16,566 nucleotides of DNA from CBDTYW01 sp965364735 (lineage in GTDB: Bacteria; Actinomycetota; Nitriliruptoria; Nitriliruptorales; Nitriliruptoraceae): contig CBDTYW010000059.1 in the NCBI GenBank assembly GCA_965364735.1, positions 1 to 16,566 of the forward strand, written 5' to 3'. The notes beneath the pieces were generated by a model. It saw only the letters and a list, made by a program, of their open reading frames with translations, did not search any database and was not told the DNA's origin. The position numbers were made by a program, and so were the translations under genes. Positions 6,563-14,067 of this stretch are shown piece by piece. The number at the start of each line of letters is the position of its first letter. Within the stretch, counting starts at the first letter, position 1.

Positions 6563-6841
6563 TCAGGAGTCGTTGACGGTGAAGCGTCGACGGTTCTCGT
6601 GGTGCTCAGCAGCGACGAGGTCCTGCTCGGTTCCGCGGCCGGTCGCGACGATGAAGAAGCCGATCAGCCCGACGGCGCCGGCGCTGAACGCGTCCTGAGG
6701 GACGAGGAGGAAGGTGACCGTCGTCGCCGCGAGGATCGCGTAGCCGACGAGTGCGCGGAGCTGGTTGGACCCGACGAAGCAGGCGGCGGCCAGCAGGAGC
6801 GCCGGGACGCCGACGATGATCCAGGTCTGGAGGAGGTTCAC
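6563..6841 (-). CDS. Small three-helix membrane protein, function unknown
   Basis: I do not recognise this 92-residue protein. It reads as three closely spaced hydrophobic helices, about residues 5-25, 29-47 and 52-68. A charged cytoplasmic-looking tail follows (TEQDLVAAEHHENRRRFTVN). There is no cysteine pair, no metal motif and no signal peptidase site. The start is GTG 6841, with AGGGTG a few bases upstream. It lies 59 bp after recX and 16 bp before miaB, so it is probably co-transcribed with miaB. A minus-strand TACCCT at 6874-6869, about 28 bp before the start, could be the -10 of an internal promoter, but no -35 is evident. Codon bias matches the neighbours, which supports a real gene. 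Confidence 0.75.
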   Translation of the reverse strand: MNLLQTWIIVGVPALLLAAACFVGSNQLRALVGYAILAATTVTFLLVPQDAFSAGAVGLIGFFIVATGRGTEQDLVAAEHHENRRRFTVNDS

Positions 6842-6900
6842 GGGACACCCTGTCGCTGTGGACGGCTCAGGGTAGTCGACGCACCGTTGGACCCTCGTCC

Positions 6901-7620
6901 TCAGCGCCCGACGAGCCGGCGTTCCTCGGCGTCGTCAGCGATGGCCTCGCGAGCTGCCTGATGCGCGATGTCGAGGTCGTGGCCGCGGTAGGCGACCCAG
7001 TCGGTCAGGAGTCGGACGGCGTCGTGCTCGTCGCGGCGGCGGTAGCGACGCGCGCCACGCTTCGCGACGTCGAGCGCGAGGGTCTGCGGATCCACGTCAT
7101 CGTCGCTGCCCGTGATGATGGGGGCGGCCTCGTCGATCTGGTGCTGTGCGAAGCCGCGGGCACGCAGGTCGCTGCGGACGCGCCGAGGGCCCCGCCCCAT
7201 CCCTCGCCACTCTGCGACGAGTGCTGCGAGAAGCGCCTGGTCATCGACGAGCCGTTCGCGCCGAGCCCGGTCGAGCGCGAGGTCCACCACGACGGGCTCG
7301 TGGCCGCGCGCTGTGAGCTTGTCGGCGAGACGGCCCCGCGACTGGGGGTGACGAGCGGTGGACTTGCGGATGAACGCGACCGCCTCCGCGACCGCATCGC
7401 TGAGCGGCGCCTGCCCAACTGAGGGGTCGTCGCGGTCCGCAGGGGGGCTGGCGGCGGCGAGGCGCGCAGCTTCCTTGAGCCGCACGTCCGGGCCGTGCCC
7501 GTCATCGGGAAGCACGACGGCGTCGCCGGTGATCGGCACGCGCGGCACGCTGTGGGCGTCGAGCCATGCCTCCGCGTCCGTGCCGAAGCGCGACGTCGTC
7601 GCGTCGTTGCGGTCACTCAT
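6901..7620 (-). CDS. recX: RecX, regulator of RecA
   Basis: RecX binds RecA filaments and limits their extension and activity. The product is 239 residues. A long N-terminal extension of about 72 residues is poorly conserved-looking and probably disordered. Three tandem three-helix RecX modules follow, at about 73-115 (AFIRKSTARHPQSRGRLADKL), 116-165 (VDDQALLAALVAEW, RVRSDLRARGF) and 175-230 (RRYRRRDEHDAVRLLTDWVAYRGHD). The ATG at 7620 overlaps the recA stop as ATGA, so recX is coupled to recA translation as is usual in actinobacteria. The assignment rests on the modules plus this position. RecX would be induced along with recA in the SOS response. Confidence 0.93.
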   Translation of the reverse strand: MSDRNDATTSRFGTDAEAWLDAHSVPRVPITGDAVVLPDDGHGPDVRLKEAARLAAASPPADRDDPSVGQAPLSDAVAEAVAFIRKSTARHPQSRGRLADKLTARGHEPVVVDLALDRARRERLVDDQALLAALVAEWRGMGRGPRRVRSDLRARGFAQHQIDEAAPIITGSDDDVDPQTLALDVAKRGARRYRRRDEHDAVRLLTDWVAYRGHDLDIAHQAAREAIADDAEERRLVGR

Positions 7621-8678
7621 CGATCGTCCTCGAACAGCAGCACATCACCATCAGCCATGGTCTCCCCCTCGTCGCGCTCGGTCACCGCGAGCGGTGTGAG
7701 CTGCAGCATCTCGCGGACGCGCTTGTCGATCTCGTCCGCGATGTCGGCGTGTTCCTTCAGGAACGCGCGGGCCTTCTCCCGGCCCTGCCCCAGCTGCTCC
7801 CCGTCATAGACGTACCACGCACCGGACTTGCGCACAACGCCTTCCTCCACGCCCATGTCGAGCAACGCGCCCTCCCGGGAGATGCCTTCGCCGTACATGA
7901 TGTCGAACTCGGCCTGCCGGAACGGCGGGGCCACCTTGTTCTTGACGATCTTGACCCGCACTCGGTTCCCGACGACGTTCGTCCCGTCCTTGAGGGACTC
8001 CACGCGCCGCACGTCCATGCGCACCGACGAGTAGAACTTGAGCGCCCGTCCACCCGGCGTGACCTCGGGCGATCCGTACAGGACGTTGATCTTTTCGCGC
8101 AGCTGGTTGATGAACACGACCGAGCAGTTCGTGCGCGAGATCGAGCCGGTGAGCTTGCGCAGGGCTTGGCTCATGAGCCGAGCCTGGAGCCCCGCGTGGG
8201 TGTCACCCATCTCGCCTTCGATCTCCGCGCGGGGCGTGAGCGCCGCGACCGAGTCGATGACGATGACGTCCACGGCACCCGAGCGCACGAGCATGTCGGT
8301 GATCTCGAGCGCCTGCTCGCCGGTGTCGGGCTGCGAGACGAGGAGCTCGTTGACGTCCACGCCGAGGTTGCGGGCGTACGCCGGGTCGAGCGCGTGCTCC
8401 GCGTCGATGAACGCCGCGATCCCGCCGGCGCGCTGGGCCTCGGCGATGATGTGCAGCGAGACGGTCGTCTTGCCGGAGGACTCCGGGCCGTAGATCTCGA
8501 CGACGCGACCGCGCGGCACGCCGCCGATGCCGAGGGCGATGTCCAAGCTCAGCGCGCCGGTGGAGATGGCGCCGACCTTGTGCACGTGCCGGTCCCCGAG
8601 CCGCATGAGCGATCCGCTGCCGAACTGCTTCTCGATCTGCGCGAGGGTGTTCTCGAGCGAGCGCTCGCGATCGACCAT
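7617..8678 (-). CDS. recA: RecA, recombinase and LexA coprotease
   Basis: RecA forms ATP-dependent filaments on single-stranded DNA, catalyses strand exchange and stimulates LexA cleavage. The 353-residue product has Walker A GPESSGKT (64-71), the catalytic Glu94 in DAEHALDP, Walker B VIVIDSVAAL (138-147) and the L2 region NQLREKINVLYGSPEVTPGG (191-210). It ends in an acidic tail (LLFEDDR). No intein is present. The frame is open further upstream to 8789, but ATG 8678 is chosen: it gives the standard start MVDRERSLENTLAQIEKQFG and has AGGA seven bases upstream. A LexA box at 8769-8782 lies about 91 bp upstream. The gene heads the minus-strand series and its stop overlaps the recX start. Confidence 0.99.
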   Translation of the reverse strand: MVDRERSLENTLAQIEKQFGSGSLMRLGDRHVHKVGAISTGALSLDIALGIGGVPRGRVVEIYGPESSGKTTVSLHIIAEAQRAGGIAAFIDAEHALDPAYARNLGVDVNELLVSQPDTGEQALEITDMLVRSGAVDVIVIDSVAALTPRAEIEGEMGDTHAGLQARLMSQALRKLTGSISRTNCSVVFINQLREKINVLYGSPEVTPGGRALKFYSSVRMDVRRVESLKDGTNVVGNRVRVKIVKNKVAPPFRQAEFDIMYGEGISREGALLDMGVEEGVVRKSGAWYVYDGEQLGQGREKARAFLKEHADIADEIDKRVREMLQLTPLAVTERDEGETMADGDVLLFEDDR

Positions 8679-8768
8679 GGGGCAGTCCTGTCGGGTGGGT
8701 GGCGCCGGGTGCGCTGCCGGCTCCCAACCTAGGAGGGGGCTGCGACACACGGCGACGTCAACCGTAGA

Positions 8769-8782
8769 CGAACACGTGTTCA
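8769..8782. promoter_or_regulatory. LexA box between recA and the divergent exonuclease gene
   Basis: CGAAC-ACGT-GTTCA differs from the SOS consensus by one terminal base. Its core GAACACGTGTTC is a perfect 12-bp palindrome. It lies in the 203-bp spacer between the recA start (8678) and the exonuclease start (8882). A minus-strand TTGACG at 8761-8756, a possible recA -35, begins just inside it, although no good -10 sits at 17 bp (the nearest, TAGGTT at 8731-8726, is 24 bp away). On the plus strand TACGGT (8833-8838) could be the exonuclease -10. The rest of the spacer shows nothing else definite. Confidence 0.82.
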
Positions 8783-8881
8783 CCCGCACCTCCTCGTGCG
8801 CTCCCGCCCCCCGCTGCGCGAACCCGCGCGGCTACGGTGCCGCGGACCTCCGCGCCTCCTCCCGCAGCCAGGAACCCTGAC

Positions 8882-9529
8882 GTGACCAGCTCCTCCGACG
8901 GCCCCACCTTCGTCTTCGTCGACTGCGAGGCCACCGGGCTCGACCTCGACCGCCAGCAGCTGACCGAGGTGTCCTGGATCCTGCGCCGCCCAGACGGCAC
9001 CGAGGTGGAACGGCAGTTCTTCCCCGAGCACACCCTCGACGGCGCGAGCGAGGAGGCGCTGGAGATCACGCAGTACTTCGTGCGCATCGCCCCGCAGGAC
9101 AAGGTCCCGGCGAAGATCTGGCTGACCCAGTTCCTCGAGGACGCCGAGGGCGCGTACCTCGTCGGCGCGGTCCCGGACTTCGACTCCCGAGCGATCACCG
9201 CCGCATGCAAGCGGATGCAGCTCGAGCCGACGTGGGACCACCACCTGATCGACGTCGAGACCCTCGCGCTGCCGCTGATCCAGGACACGCCCGACGGTCC
9301 CCGCTCCCTCGCGAAGACCTGCGCTGCGCTCGGCATCCCGCACGACAAGGACCTCGCCCACGGGGCGCTCTACGACGCCCAGCAGGCCATGCGCGCCTTC
9401 GACGCGATCTGGGCGAAGATCGCGGAGCTGCGCGCCACCAACGCCCCGCTCCCGCCGCCGGTCCCCCGCGTCACGCAGGAGAACAACTCGGTGGCGACCG
9501 CCGAGGCAGCGGCTGACACCTCAGCCTGA
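8882..9529 (+). CDS. DEDDh-family 3'-5' exonuclease (DnaQ/RNase T superfamily)
   Basis: The 215-residue protein has the exonuclease motifs in order. ExoI is FVDCEATG with Asp14 and Glu16. ExoII contains Asp101 in GAVPDFDSR. ExoIII is HGALYDA with His160 and Asp165. All four acidic residues and the DEDDh histidine are present, so it should degrade DNA or RNA from the 3' end using two metal ions. The true substrate cannot be told from sequence. The last 30 residues are Pro/Ala-rich and probably disordered. GTG 8882 is chosen because AGGA precedes it by eight bases; a GTG at 8837 is in frame but lacks one. The gene is divergent from recA with a LexA box between them, and ends 5 bp from the convergent cinA. 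Confidence 0.92.
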   Translation: MTSSSDGPTFVFVDCEATGLDLDRQQLTEVSWILRRPDGTEVERQFFPEHTLDGASEEALEITQYFVRIAPQDKVPAKIWLTQFLEDAEGAYLVGAVPDFDSRAITAACKRMQLEPTWDHHLIDVETLALPLIQDTPDGPRSLAKTCAALGIPHDKDLAHGALYDAQQAMRAFDAIWAKIAELRATNAPLPPPVPRVTQENNSVATAEAAADTSA

Positions 9530-9534
9530 GCCCG

Positions 9535-10782
9535 TCAGCTGGCCGCGATCGCTGCACGTCGCAGCGCGTCCAGCGCGGCCGTCGCGAGACGGGTGCGGAC
9601 CTGCTCGCGGTCACCGGTGATCGCCCGGCCGTGGACGCGTGTCCCGTCCGGGCCGGCGACGGCGAAGAACACCTGCCCGACCTCGACGCCGTCCTGGCCG
9701 TCCGGTCCCGCGACACCGGTGACCGCGACGCCGAACGTCGTGGAGAAGCGGGCGCGGACCTGCTCCGCCATCGCTGCCGTGACGGCCTCGCTCACCGGCG
9801 GGTGCTCCCGGAGCAGGCCCGGGTCGATCCCGAGGACAGCAGCCTTCGACGACGTGGCGTAGGTCACGATGCCGCCGGCGAGCACCGCGCTCGCGCCGGG
9901 AACCTCCCCGAGACGCGACGCGATCATCCCCGCGGTGGCGGACTCGGCGAACGCCACCGTCTGGCCGCGCTCGCGCATGAGCCGGACCAGCGCGGAAGCG
10001 CTGGACTCGTCGTCGAGCGCGGACACCGCCGTCCCGAGCCGCCGGGCGACCTCGCCGATGAGCGGCTGCGCAACGGCGCGGGCGCGGGCATCGTCCCCCG
10101 CGGTGACGGTCACGCGGACACGGATCTCGCCACCGGACGCGAGGATGGACCACGCGGTGCCGTCGGCGCGCGCGGCCTGGTCGAGGAACGCCCCGACCGT
10201 CTCGCCCACCCCGGCCTCGGGCATCCCGACGACGCGGACGCTGCGGGTGATCGTGACCCCGGCGCCGACGAGGTCGACGAGCCGCGGCGCCACCGCGTCG
10301 GAGAACATCGCCTTCATCTCCCACGGCACACCGGGCAACGCCACGAGCGTGACGCCCGAGCCGGTCTCGAACCAGAGCCCTGGCGCGGTGCCCTGCGGGG
10401 CGAGCGTCTCCGCGCCGACGGGGACGTCCGCCTGCTGGAGGTTCGACGCCGGCATCCGCCAGCCGCGCTGCGCGAAGCTCTGGATCAACGCCTCCTCGAG
10501 GTCCGCGTCCCGTTGGATCTCGACACCGGCGAACGCCGCGACGGCGGCGCGGGTGAGGTCGTCGGGCGTCGGTCCGAGCCCGCCACCGATGACGATGAGC
10601 TCGGCGTCCGCCGCGAGGAAGCGCAGCGTTCCCACGATGCGCTCGAGATCGTCGCCGACCGCGGCGTGCCCGATGACGTCGATGCCGCGCGCCGTCAGCT
10701 GAGCGGACAGCCACGTGGCGTTGGTGTCGGTCTGATCGCCCAGGAGCATCTCGGAGCCGACGGAGCAGATCGCCGCGCGCAC
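9535..10782 (-). CDS. cinA: CinA family protein with NMN amidohydrolase domain
   Basis: The 415-residue product has the full-length CinA layout. The N-terminal MoaB/MogA-like domain (about 1-170) has GDQTDTNATWLS (15-26) and GGLGPTPDDLTR (67-78). It acts as an ADP-ribose or NMN-related pyrophosphatase in characterised CinA proteins. The C-terminal PncC domain (about 255-415) hydrolyses NMN to NaMN and ammonia in pyridine nucleotide salvage. The PncC nucleophile motif, usually AESCTGG, reads FAESATAG here; Ser281 is kept but the neighbouring Cys and a Gly are replaced. AVTGVAGPDG (353-362) is also typical. GTG 10782 starts one base after the pgsA stop, implying translational coupling. The name competence/damage-inducible is historical; no LexA box is near. 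Confidence 0.94.
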   Translation of the reverse strand: MRAAICSVGSEMLLGDQTDTNATWLSAQLTARGIDVIGHAAVGDDLERIVGTLRFLAADAELIVIGGGLGPTPDDLTRAAVAAFAGVEIQRDADLEEALIQSFAQRGWRMPASNLQQADVPVGAETLAPQGTAPGLWFETGSGVTLVALPGVPWEMKAMFSDAVAPRLVDLVGAGVTITRSVRVVGMPEAGVGETVGAFLDQAARADGTAWSILASGGEIRVRVTVTAGDDARARAVAQPLIGEVARRLGTAVSALDDESSASALVRLMRERGQTVAFAESATAGMIASRLGEVPGASAVLAGGIVTYATSSKAAVLGIDPGLLREHPPVSEAVTAAMAEQVRARFSTTFGVAVTGVAGPDGQDGVEVGQVFFAVAGPDGTRVHGRAITGDREQVRTRLATAALDALRRAAIAAS

Positions 10783-10783
10783 G

Positions 10784-11428
10784 TCAGTCGACGTCCGGGC
10801 GGGGCATCTCCGAAGGAGGCACCGCTTCGGCAGAGCTGACCGGCTCGTGGAGGTCGACCGACCGTGTGAGCCCGCCCGCGCGGAACGCGTACTCGAGGCC
10901 GGAGAAGATCGTCAGGACGATCGCGATGCCGAGGCAGACCCAGCGCAGCGTCTCGTTCGCGCCGGGCCACAGGTAGGCGATGACCGCGACGACCTGGCTG
11001 ACGGTCTTGATCTTGCCCCAGACGCTCGCGGGCATCACGAGCCCGAGACGCTGGACGAGCACGAGCCGCAGGATCGTCACCGCCACCTCGCGGGTCACGA
11101 TCACGAACACCGCCCACCACGGGAGCTGTCCGACCGCCGCCAACGAGGCGAGCGAGCCGATGATCAGCATCTTGTCGGCGATGGGATCGGCGAGCTGGCC
11201 CCATCGGGTCACGCCGTTGTATCGCCGCGCCACCCAGCCGTCGATCGAGTCGGTCCACGCGGCGAAGATGAAGATCCCGAACGCCCACCAGCGAGCGGCC
11301 GGATCGTCCTGCGCGAGCAGGAAGAGGATGACCGGGACGAGCAGCGCGCGCAGGAACGTGACCGCGTTGGGCAGGTTGAACCAGTGCGGCTCTTCGCGCG
11401 CCTCAACCGCATCGGTCCTGCCGGTCAC
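10784..11428 (-). CDS. pgsA: CDP-diacylglycerol-glycerol-3-phosphate 3-phosphatidyltransferase
   Basis: A CDP-alcohol phosphatidyltransferase of 214 residues that makes phosphatidylglycerol phosphate from CDP-diacylglycerol at the membrane. The family motif D(x)2DG(x)2AR(x)8G(x)3D(x)3D is complete: Asp60, Asp63, Gly64, Ala67, Arg68, Gly77, Asp81 and Asp85. Several hydrophobic segments cover about 22-182. The N-terminus WFNLPNAVTFLRALLVPVI is typical of PgsA, which favours it over phosphatidylinositol-phosphate synthase, as does the rimO-pgsA-cinA order. GTG 11428 has AGGAG nine bases upstream. A hydrophilic acidic tail of about 30 residues follows the last helix. It starts 39 bp after rimO. 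Confidence 0.94.
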   Translation of the reverse strand: MTGRTDAVEAREEPHWFNLPNAVTFLRALLVPVILFLLAQDDPAARWWAFGIFIFAAWTDSIDGWVARRYNGVTRWGQLADPIADKMLIIGSLASLAAVGQLPWWAVFVIVTREVAVTILRLVLVQRLGLVMPASVWGKIKTVSQVVAVIAYLWPGANETLRWVCLGIAIVLTIFSGLEYAFRAGGLTRSVDLHEPVSSAEAVPPSEMPRPDVD

Positions 11429-11467
11429 GGGCGCCTGCTCCTGTTCGTCGCTGCGGGCGGCTGCTGA

Positions 11468-13027
11468 TCAGCCGACCTGCGCGATGAGGTCCACCCCGAA
11501 GTTGTCGACCACGAGGGCGTCGAGGCGACGCCCCGGCGGGAGATCGACCGGGTTGCCGTCACCGTCGACGAGCGTGATGTCACCGTCAGTGTCGGGAGCT
11601 TCACGGTAGGACCGCGCGAGGCACACCGCATCCGTCCCGTCGTCCGAGATCGTCTCCTGGACGATGACCTCGAGCGTGCGACCGACGTAGGTCGCGGCGT
11701 GCTGCTCGGAGAGGAGCTCCTGGGTCTGGGTCAGGCGCTCGAGCCGCTCGTGGGCGAGGTCCTCGTCGACCTGATCGGGGAAGGTGGCCGACGGGGTGCC
11801 GTCCTCCACGGAGAAGGGGAACATCCCGACCCAGTCGATGCGGGCGTCGACGAGGAACTGCTCGAGCACGTCGACGTCCTCCTCGGTCTCGCCCGGGAAC
11901 CCGACGATGAAGTTGGACCGGAACGCGGCGAGCGGGTCGAGATCGCGGATGTCGGAGATGATCTTCAGGAACTTCTCGTGGCTCCCGGAGCGCGCCATGC
12001 GCTGGATGACCGGCGCGCTCGCGTGCTGCAGCGAGAGGTCGAAGTACGACGCGACATGCGGCATCGTGGCGATCGCCTCGACGAGCGGGCGCTGCAGCTC
12101 GGCCGGCTGGAGGTACATCAGCCGGACCATGTCGAGCCCGTCGACCTCACCGAGCTGCTCGAGCAGCCGGACCGCCTGGTCGCGACCTCCGAGGTCCTTG
12201 CCGTAGGAGGTCGTGTTCTCGCTGACGAGGACGAGCTCCTTCGCGCCCTGCTCGGCGAGCCAGCTCGCCTCGGCCAGCAGCTCGTCGACGGGGCGCGAGC
12301 GGAACCGTCCACGGAAGCCGGGGATCGCGCAGAACGTGCAGACCCGGTCGCAGCCGGAGGCGATCTTCAGGTACGCCCAGGGCCGACCGTCGAAGCGGCG
12401 CACCGGGAAGCGCGGGCCGGAGAGCGGGATGCGATCGAGCTCGTCCTGGACGGTCGGGGCGACCACCACCGGCGGCGCCTCGGGCGGGGCAGGGGCGACC
12501 ATCATCAGCGGCAGGTCACGTCGCAGCTTGGTCGACGTCGTCGCCGGCGTCGCGGCGAGCGGATCGATCGCGGCCGGGTCGCGATCAGCGGGCCGAGAGC
12601 CGGGGTGGGCTGGCCCGACGACCACACGGGGCAGGTTCGGGTCCTTCGCGAAGGCACGGGTGACGAGGTCCGGCAGCTGGGTGTAGCCGTCGAAGCCGAC
12701 GATCGCGTCCGCCTCAGGGATCTCGTCCGCGAGCTCCTGGGGGTAGCGCTGCGCCATGCACCCGACGACGAGGACGGCCTTCGCGGAGCCAGTCTCCTTC
12801 AGCTCACACGCCGCGAGGATCGTGTCGATCGACTCCTGCTTGGCGGGGCCGATGAAGGTGCACGTGTTGATCAGGACGACGTCGGCGTCCTCGGCGGTGC
12901 CGGAGACGCGGTGGCCACCGGCGGAGAGCAGGCCTGCCAGCTGGTCGGTGTCGACCTCGTTGCGGCCGCAGCCGAGCGTGACGATGTGGACGGACGGGGC
13001 GAGGTCCGTGCTGGTGGGGTCACCCAT
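11468..13027 (-). CDS. rimO: Ribosomal protein uS12 methylthiotransferase (RimO)
   Basis: RimO is a radical-SAM methylthiotransferase that modifies a conserved aspartate of ribosomal protein S12. The 519-residue product has the UPF0004 domain with Cys20 (TLGCGRNEVDTDQ), Cys56 (NTCTFI) and Cys90 (GCMAQRY). The radical-SAM motif is at Cys226, Cys230 and Cys233 (SGCDRVCTFCAIPGFRG), and a C-terminal TRAM-like domain covers about 440-517. The NEVDTDQ signature marks RimO, not MiaB. A Pro/Ala/Val-rich stretch (about 140-205, with APAPPEAPPVVVAP) separates the first two domains and seems some 50-60 residues longer than usual. ATG 13027 is chosen for its AGGA six bases upstream; the in-frame GTG 12 codons before it lacks one. 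Confidence 0.96.
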   Translation of the reverse strand: MGDPTSTDLAPSVHIVTLGCGRNEVDTDQLAGLLSAGGHRVSGTAEDADVVLINTCTFIGPAKQESIDTILAACELKETGSAKAVLVVGCMAQRYPQELADEIPEADAIVGFDGYTQLPDLVTRAFAKDPNLPRVVVGPAHPGSRPADRDPAAIDPLAATPATTSTKLRRDLPLMMVAPAPPEAPPVVVAPTVQDELDRIPLSGPRFPVRRFDGRPWAYLKIASGCDRVCTFCAIPGFRGRFRSRPVDELLAEASWLAEQGAKELVLVSENTTSYGKDLGGRDQAVRLLEQLGEVDGLDMVRLMYLQPAELQRPLVEAIATMPHVASYFDLSLQHASAPVIQRMARSGSHEKFLKIISDIRDLDPLAAFRSNFIVGFPGETEEDVDVLEQFLVDARIDWVGMFPFSVEDGTPSATFPDQVDEDLAHERLERLTQTQELLSEQHAATYVGRTLEVIVQETISDDGTDAVCLARSYREAPDTDGDITLVDGDGNPVDLPPGRRLDALVVDNFGVDLIAQVG

Positions 13028-13114
13028 GACGGGTCCTGAAGGGTCGGGAAGTGTGCTCACTGTGTACCGCTGCGCCGCACGGCGGGGCGAAGCGTGCACG
13101 GCCTTGCGCGCAGG

Positions 13115-13867
13115 TCAGGACTCGACGACCGGGCCGTCTGGCGTGAACCGCACGGTGACGGGCTGGCCCCGCTGCCCGATGGGCCCGAGGTCCTCGCCGT
13201 TCAACGTCCCGCGGACGGCGCCGGGGTCGCCGAACCGGATGATGATCTCCGTGTCGGCCTGCAGGGAGCGCGAAGCTCCCGCCGTGACGACCGTGCCGGC
13301 GTCGACGCGCTCGCCGTCGACATCGATGCGGACCCACGAGTCGCCTTCGAACAGCAGGATCAGGTCGACCGCGAACTCCGGCTCGACCGGCGTCGGCTCC
13401 GCGGTGACGACCGGGTCCGGGGTCGCGATCACCGACGGGGCGGCCGGCGACGGGGCGCTCTGTGGCGTGCTCGGCGCCGGGGTCCGACCGCCGAAGACAC
13501 CGACGACCATGACGACGCCGATCACGACGGCACCCGCGAGGAGCGCCCACGCCATCCATGACTGGTCACGCTGCTCGAAGAAGCCGATCCCGCGCGGCGG
13601 TCCGGACAGCGGGCTGGATGCGTCGGGCGCACCCTGCTCACGGTGCATCGCGAGCAGCGGCGCCGGGTCGAGGCCCAGGTGACGGGCGTACGTCGACAGG
13701 AAACCCCGCGCGTAGGCGTCGCTGCCGAAGACGTGGAACTGCTCGTTCTCGAGCGCCTCGAGGTAGGTGTCACGCACGCGCGTCGCGGACGCGACGTCGG
13801 CGATCTCGAGGCCCTGCTGCTCTCGGGCGGTTCGGAGGACGTCGCCGATGCCGGTGATGGTCGTCAC
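13115..13867 (-). CDS. RodZ-like membrane protein with HTH and DUF4115 domains
   Basis: The 250-residue protein has the RodZ-type layout. An N-terminal helix-turn-helix (HTH_25, about 4-68, with TAREQQGLEIADVASATRVR and YARGFLSTYARHLGLD) faces the cytoplasm. One transmembrane helix follows at about 104-126, then a Pro/Ala/Ser-rich spacer (128-165). The extracellular DUF4115-like beta domain (about 166-245) contains GDSWVRIDVDGERV. In rod-shaped bacteria RodZ links MreB to the wall-synthesis machinery; many actinobacterial homologues lack a proven role, so I withhold the gene symbol. GTG 13867 is fixed by AAGGAGG five bases upstream. It heads the rodZ-rimO-pgsA-cinA operon, 87 bp before rimO. 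In related genomes this gene lies next to ftsK; here two opposite-strand genes intervene. Confidence 0.9.
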   Translation of the reverse strand: MTTITGIGDVLRTAREQQGLEIADVASATRVRDTYLEALENEQFHVFGSDAYARGFLSTYARHLGLDPAPLLAMHREQGAPDASSPLSGPPRGIGFFEQRDQSWMAWALLAGAVVIGVVMVVGVFGGRTPAPSTPQSAPSPAAPSVIATPDPVVTAEPTPVEPEFAVDLILLFEGDSWVRIDVDGERVDAGTVVTAGASRSLQADTEIIIRFGDPGAVRGTLNGEDLGPIGQRGQPVTVRFTPDGPVVES

Positions 13868-13872
13868 GTCGT

Positions 13873-13879
13873 CCTCCTT
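13873..13879 (-). promoter_or_regulatory. consensus ribosome binding site of the rodZ-like gene
   Basis: AAGGAGG on the minus strand, five bases before GTG 13867, is the strongest ribosome binding site in the window. It fixes the GTG start. Confidence 0.75.
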
Positions 13880-13890
13880 CCGTCTGGGAG

Positions 13891-13905
13891 CGCTGTCGGA
13901 CAGCG
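13891..13905. promoter_or_regulatory. perfect inverted repeat upstream of the rodZ-like gene
   Basis: CGCTGTC-G-GACAGCG has 7-bp arms around a single base. It lies 11 bp upstream of the ribosome binding site and downstream of a possible minus-strand -10 (TAGGCT, 13928-13923, with no clear -35). It could be an operator, or a short hairpin in the leader, though a one-base loop disfavours a hairpin using the whole repeat. Confidence 0.4.
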
Positions 13906-13964
13906 GACATACCCGTCACCCGAGCCTACGACAGCGGGTCGACCTTCGTGAGCGCTCGAGCCCT

Positions 13965-13976
13965 CCGGTCGACCGG
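13965..13976. repeat. 12-bp palindrome CCGGTCGACCGG with a nearby half-size copy
   Basis: The 12-bp sequence is perfectly self-complementary. Its 8-bp core GGTCGACC recurs at 13937-13944, exactly 30 bp away. Both lie in the roughly 200-bp spacer between the divergent rodZ-like gene (start 13867) and the small secreted-protein gene (start 14068). The spacing of about three helical turns fits paired protein sites, but GTCGAC is common in this GC-rich DNA. Confidence 0.4.
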
Positions 13977-14054
13977 TGACCGTTCCTGCGGACCACGTGC
14001 CCTCAGGCGCCGTTCCAGCGCACCGGAAATGTGCTCTGGCCCGACGTTGCTCGG

Positions 14055-14060
14055 TACGCT
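14055..14060 (+). promoter_or_regulatory. probable -10 element giving a leaderless transcript
   Basis: TACGCT ends seven bases before the ATG at 14068, so transcription would start at or next to the start codon. No ribosome binding site is present between them, as expected for a leaderless mRNA. The -35 region (about 14031-14037) is not recognisable. Confidence 0.5.
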
Positions 14061-14067
14061 TCCCCGC

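Noticed and set aside
11699..13039. A 446-codon plus-strand open frame opposite rimO
   Set aside because: It is an antisense shadow of rimO, with no domain and no ribosome binding site.
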